A stretch of 63,732 nucleotides of DNA from DATGEP01 sp035310125 (GTDB lineage Bacteria > Chloroflexota > Ktedonobacteria > Ktedonobacterales > JADMIN01). The stretch's first letter is position 1. Each line of letters starts with the position of its first letter. Shown one piece after another: positions 63,385 through 63,732 of this stretch. Location of the stretch: positions 1 to 63,732 of the forward strand of contig DATGEP010000110.1 in assembly GCA_035310125.1 (NCBI GenBank). The letters are read 5' to 3'. Under the pieces are notes generated by a model. That model saw nothing but the letters and a program-made list of their open reading frames with translations, made no database searches and was not told where the DNA came from. Both the position numbers and the translations under genes were made by a program.

Positions 63385-63732
63385 GTGGGACTCTCCTTTG
63401 CGGTGTTCGGCGTATGAATGCCGTCGGGAATTAGAACGGAGTGCCGTGGCTTCATCATATCAGACCATTCTCACTGTGGACGCGCCAGCCGGTAGCCCAA
63501 AATGAAAGACAGAGAGACCCTCCCCTATCCATCTGAGTGCTAACCTTGGCCCCCCGACGACGACAGCGTACGGTTCGGGGACGGTGTGTTTGACGCTGTT
63601 GCTACGCCTCACGTTCTGGTGGGCGTGCTCCTTGAGGAAGTGCCGAAGAAGTGGCGAGGAAGTGCCGAAGAAGATGCAGGCGTCGGGCAATCAGCTGATC
63701 CAGCGTATTGACGGCCGCCTGCTGCGTGTGCC
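63385..63732. other. Right-end stretch with tandem 18-bp duplication and possible gene start
   Basis: GAGGAAGTGCCGAAGAAG occurs at 63634-63651 and again at 63656-63673. An ATG at 63674 opens a frame that runs to the window end (MQASGNQLIQRIDGRLLRV); it may be the start of a gene, but the ribosome binding site is poor. Nothing else is supported. Confidence 0.3.

Noticed and set aside
63460..63690. 76-codon minus-strand frame at the right end
   Set aside because: No ribosome binding site and it spans the tandem duplication; more likely non-coding.

Overview
The window reads as a chromosomal segment of a GC-rich, heterotrophic bacterium, most likely Chloroflexota and probably of the Ktedonobacteria type. 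This is an inference from gene content: an IS982-family element, a MalT-like STAND ATPase joined to a SARP domain, several small zinc-ribbon proteins, an Os1348/NHLP-like short protein and BadF-type sugar kinases. No rRNA gene is present to confirm it. I saw no tRNA gene, CRISPR array or origin.

Layout. Positions 1-2590 look accessory: the tail of a truncated gene, a two-gene low-GC cassette (membrane protein plus soluble protein) with its own promoter, and one IS982 copy. Positions 3026-5342 hold rsgA and a phosphotransferase gene ending in a terminator. Positions 5456-9644 are a glyoxylate-shunt unit: a LysR regulator divergent from isocitrate lyase and malate synthase, with two palindromes between. 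Positions 9872-30103 are mostly housekeeping and singletons: a cytidylate-kinase-like protein, an exonuclease fused to a degenerate DinG helicase, rdgB, a TPP enzyme, nitroreductase, cysE, NUDIX, a GGDDF response regulator, an S9 peptidase, a methyltransferase, upp, MarR, LCP and hemL.

Positions 30206-34626 carry a STAND-SARP regulator, a short predicted secreted peptide and an NHLP-type short protein on one strand. A SARP-like heptamer direct repeat lies in front of the peptide gene. Positions 34655-41690 hold hypothetical pairs, a zinc-ribbon protein, GNAT, an ABC-2 exporter with an operator, a compact small-transcript unit, a CheY-like protein and a membrane protein. Positions 41814-44875 are zwf-pgi.

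Positions 45222-58736 form a cell-wall sugar and peptide unit. A complete Dpp/Opp-type importer is divergent from nagB-II, followed by nagA, a DasR/NagR-type GntR regulator, murQ, a BadF sugar kinase and nagZ. Together these could import muropeptides, release GlcNAc and MurNAc, phosphorylate them, convert MurNAc-6P to GlcNAc-6P, deacetylate and deaminate to fructose-6P, which zwf/pgi can use. Shared sequence words in the two divergent promoter regions point to one regulon.

Positions 58794-63384 hold OsmC, an OmpR-type regulator followed by four contiguous 11-bp repeats of the PHO-box type, a secreted DUF1906 protein, a DUF4232-like lipoprotein and a DUF1801 protein. Most start codons were chosen from visible ribosome binding sites; names rest on motifs read by eye, not on searches.
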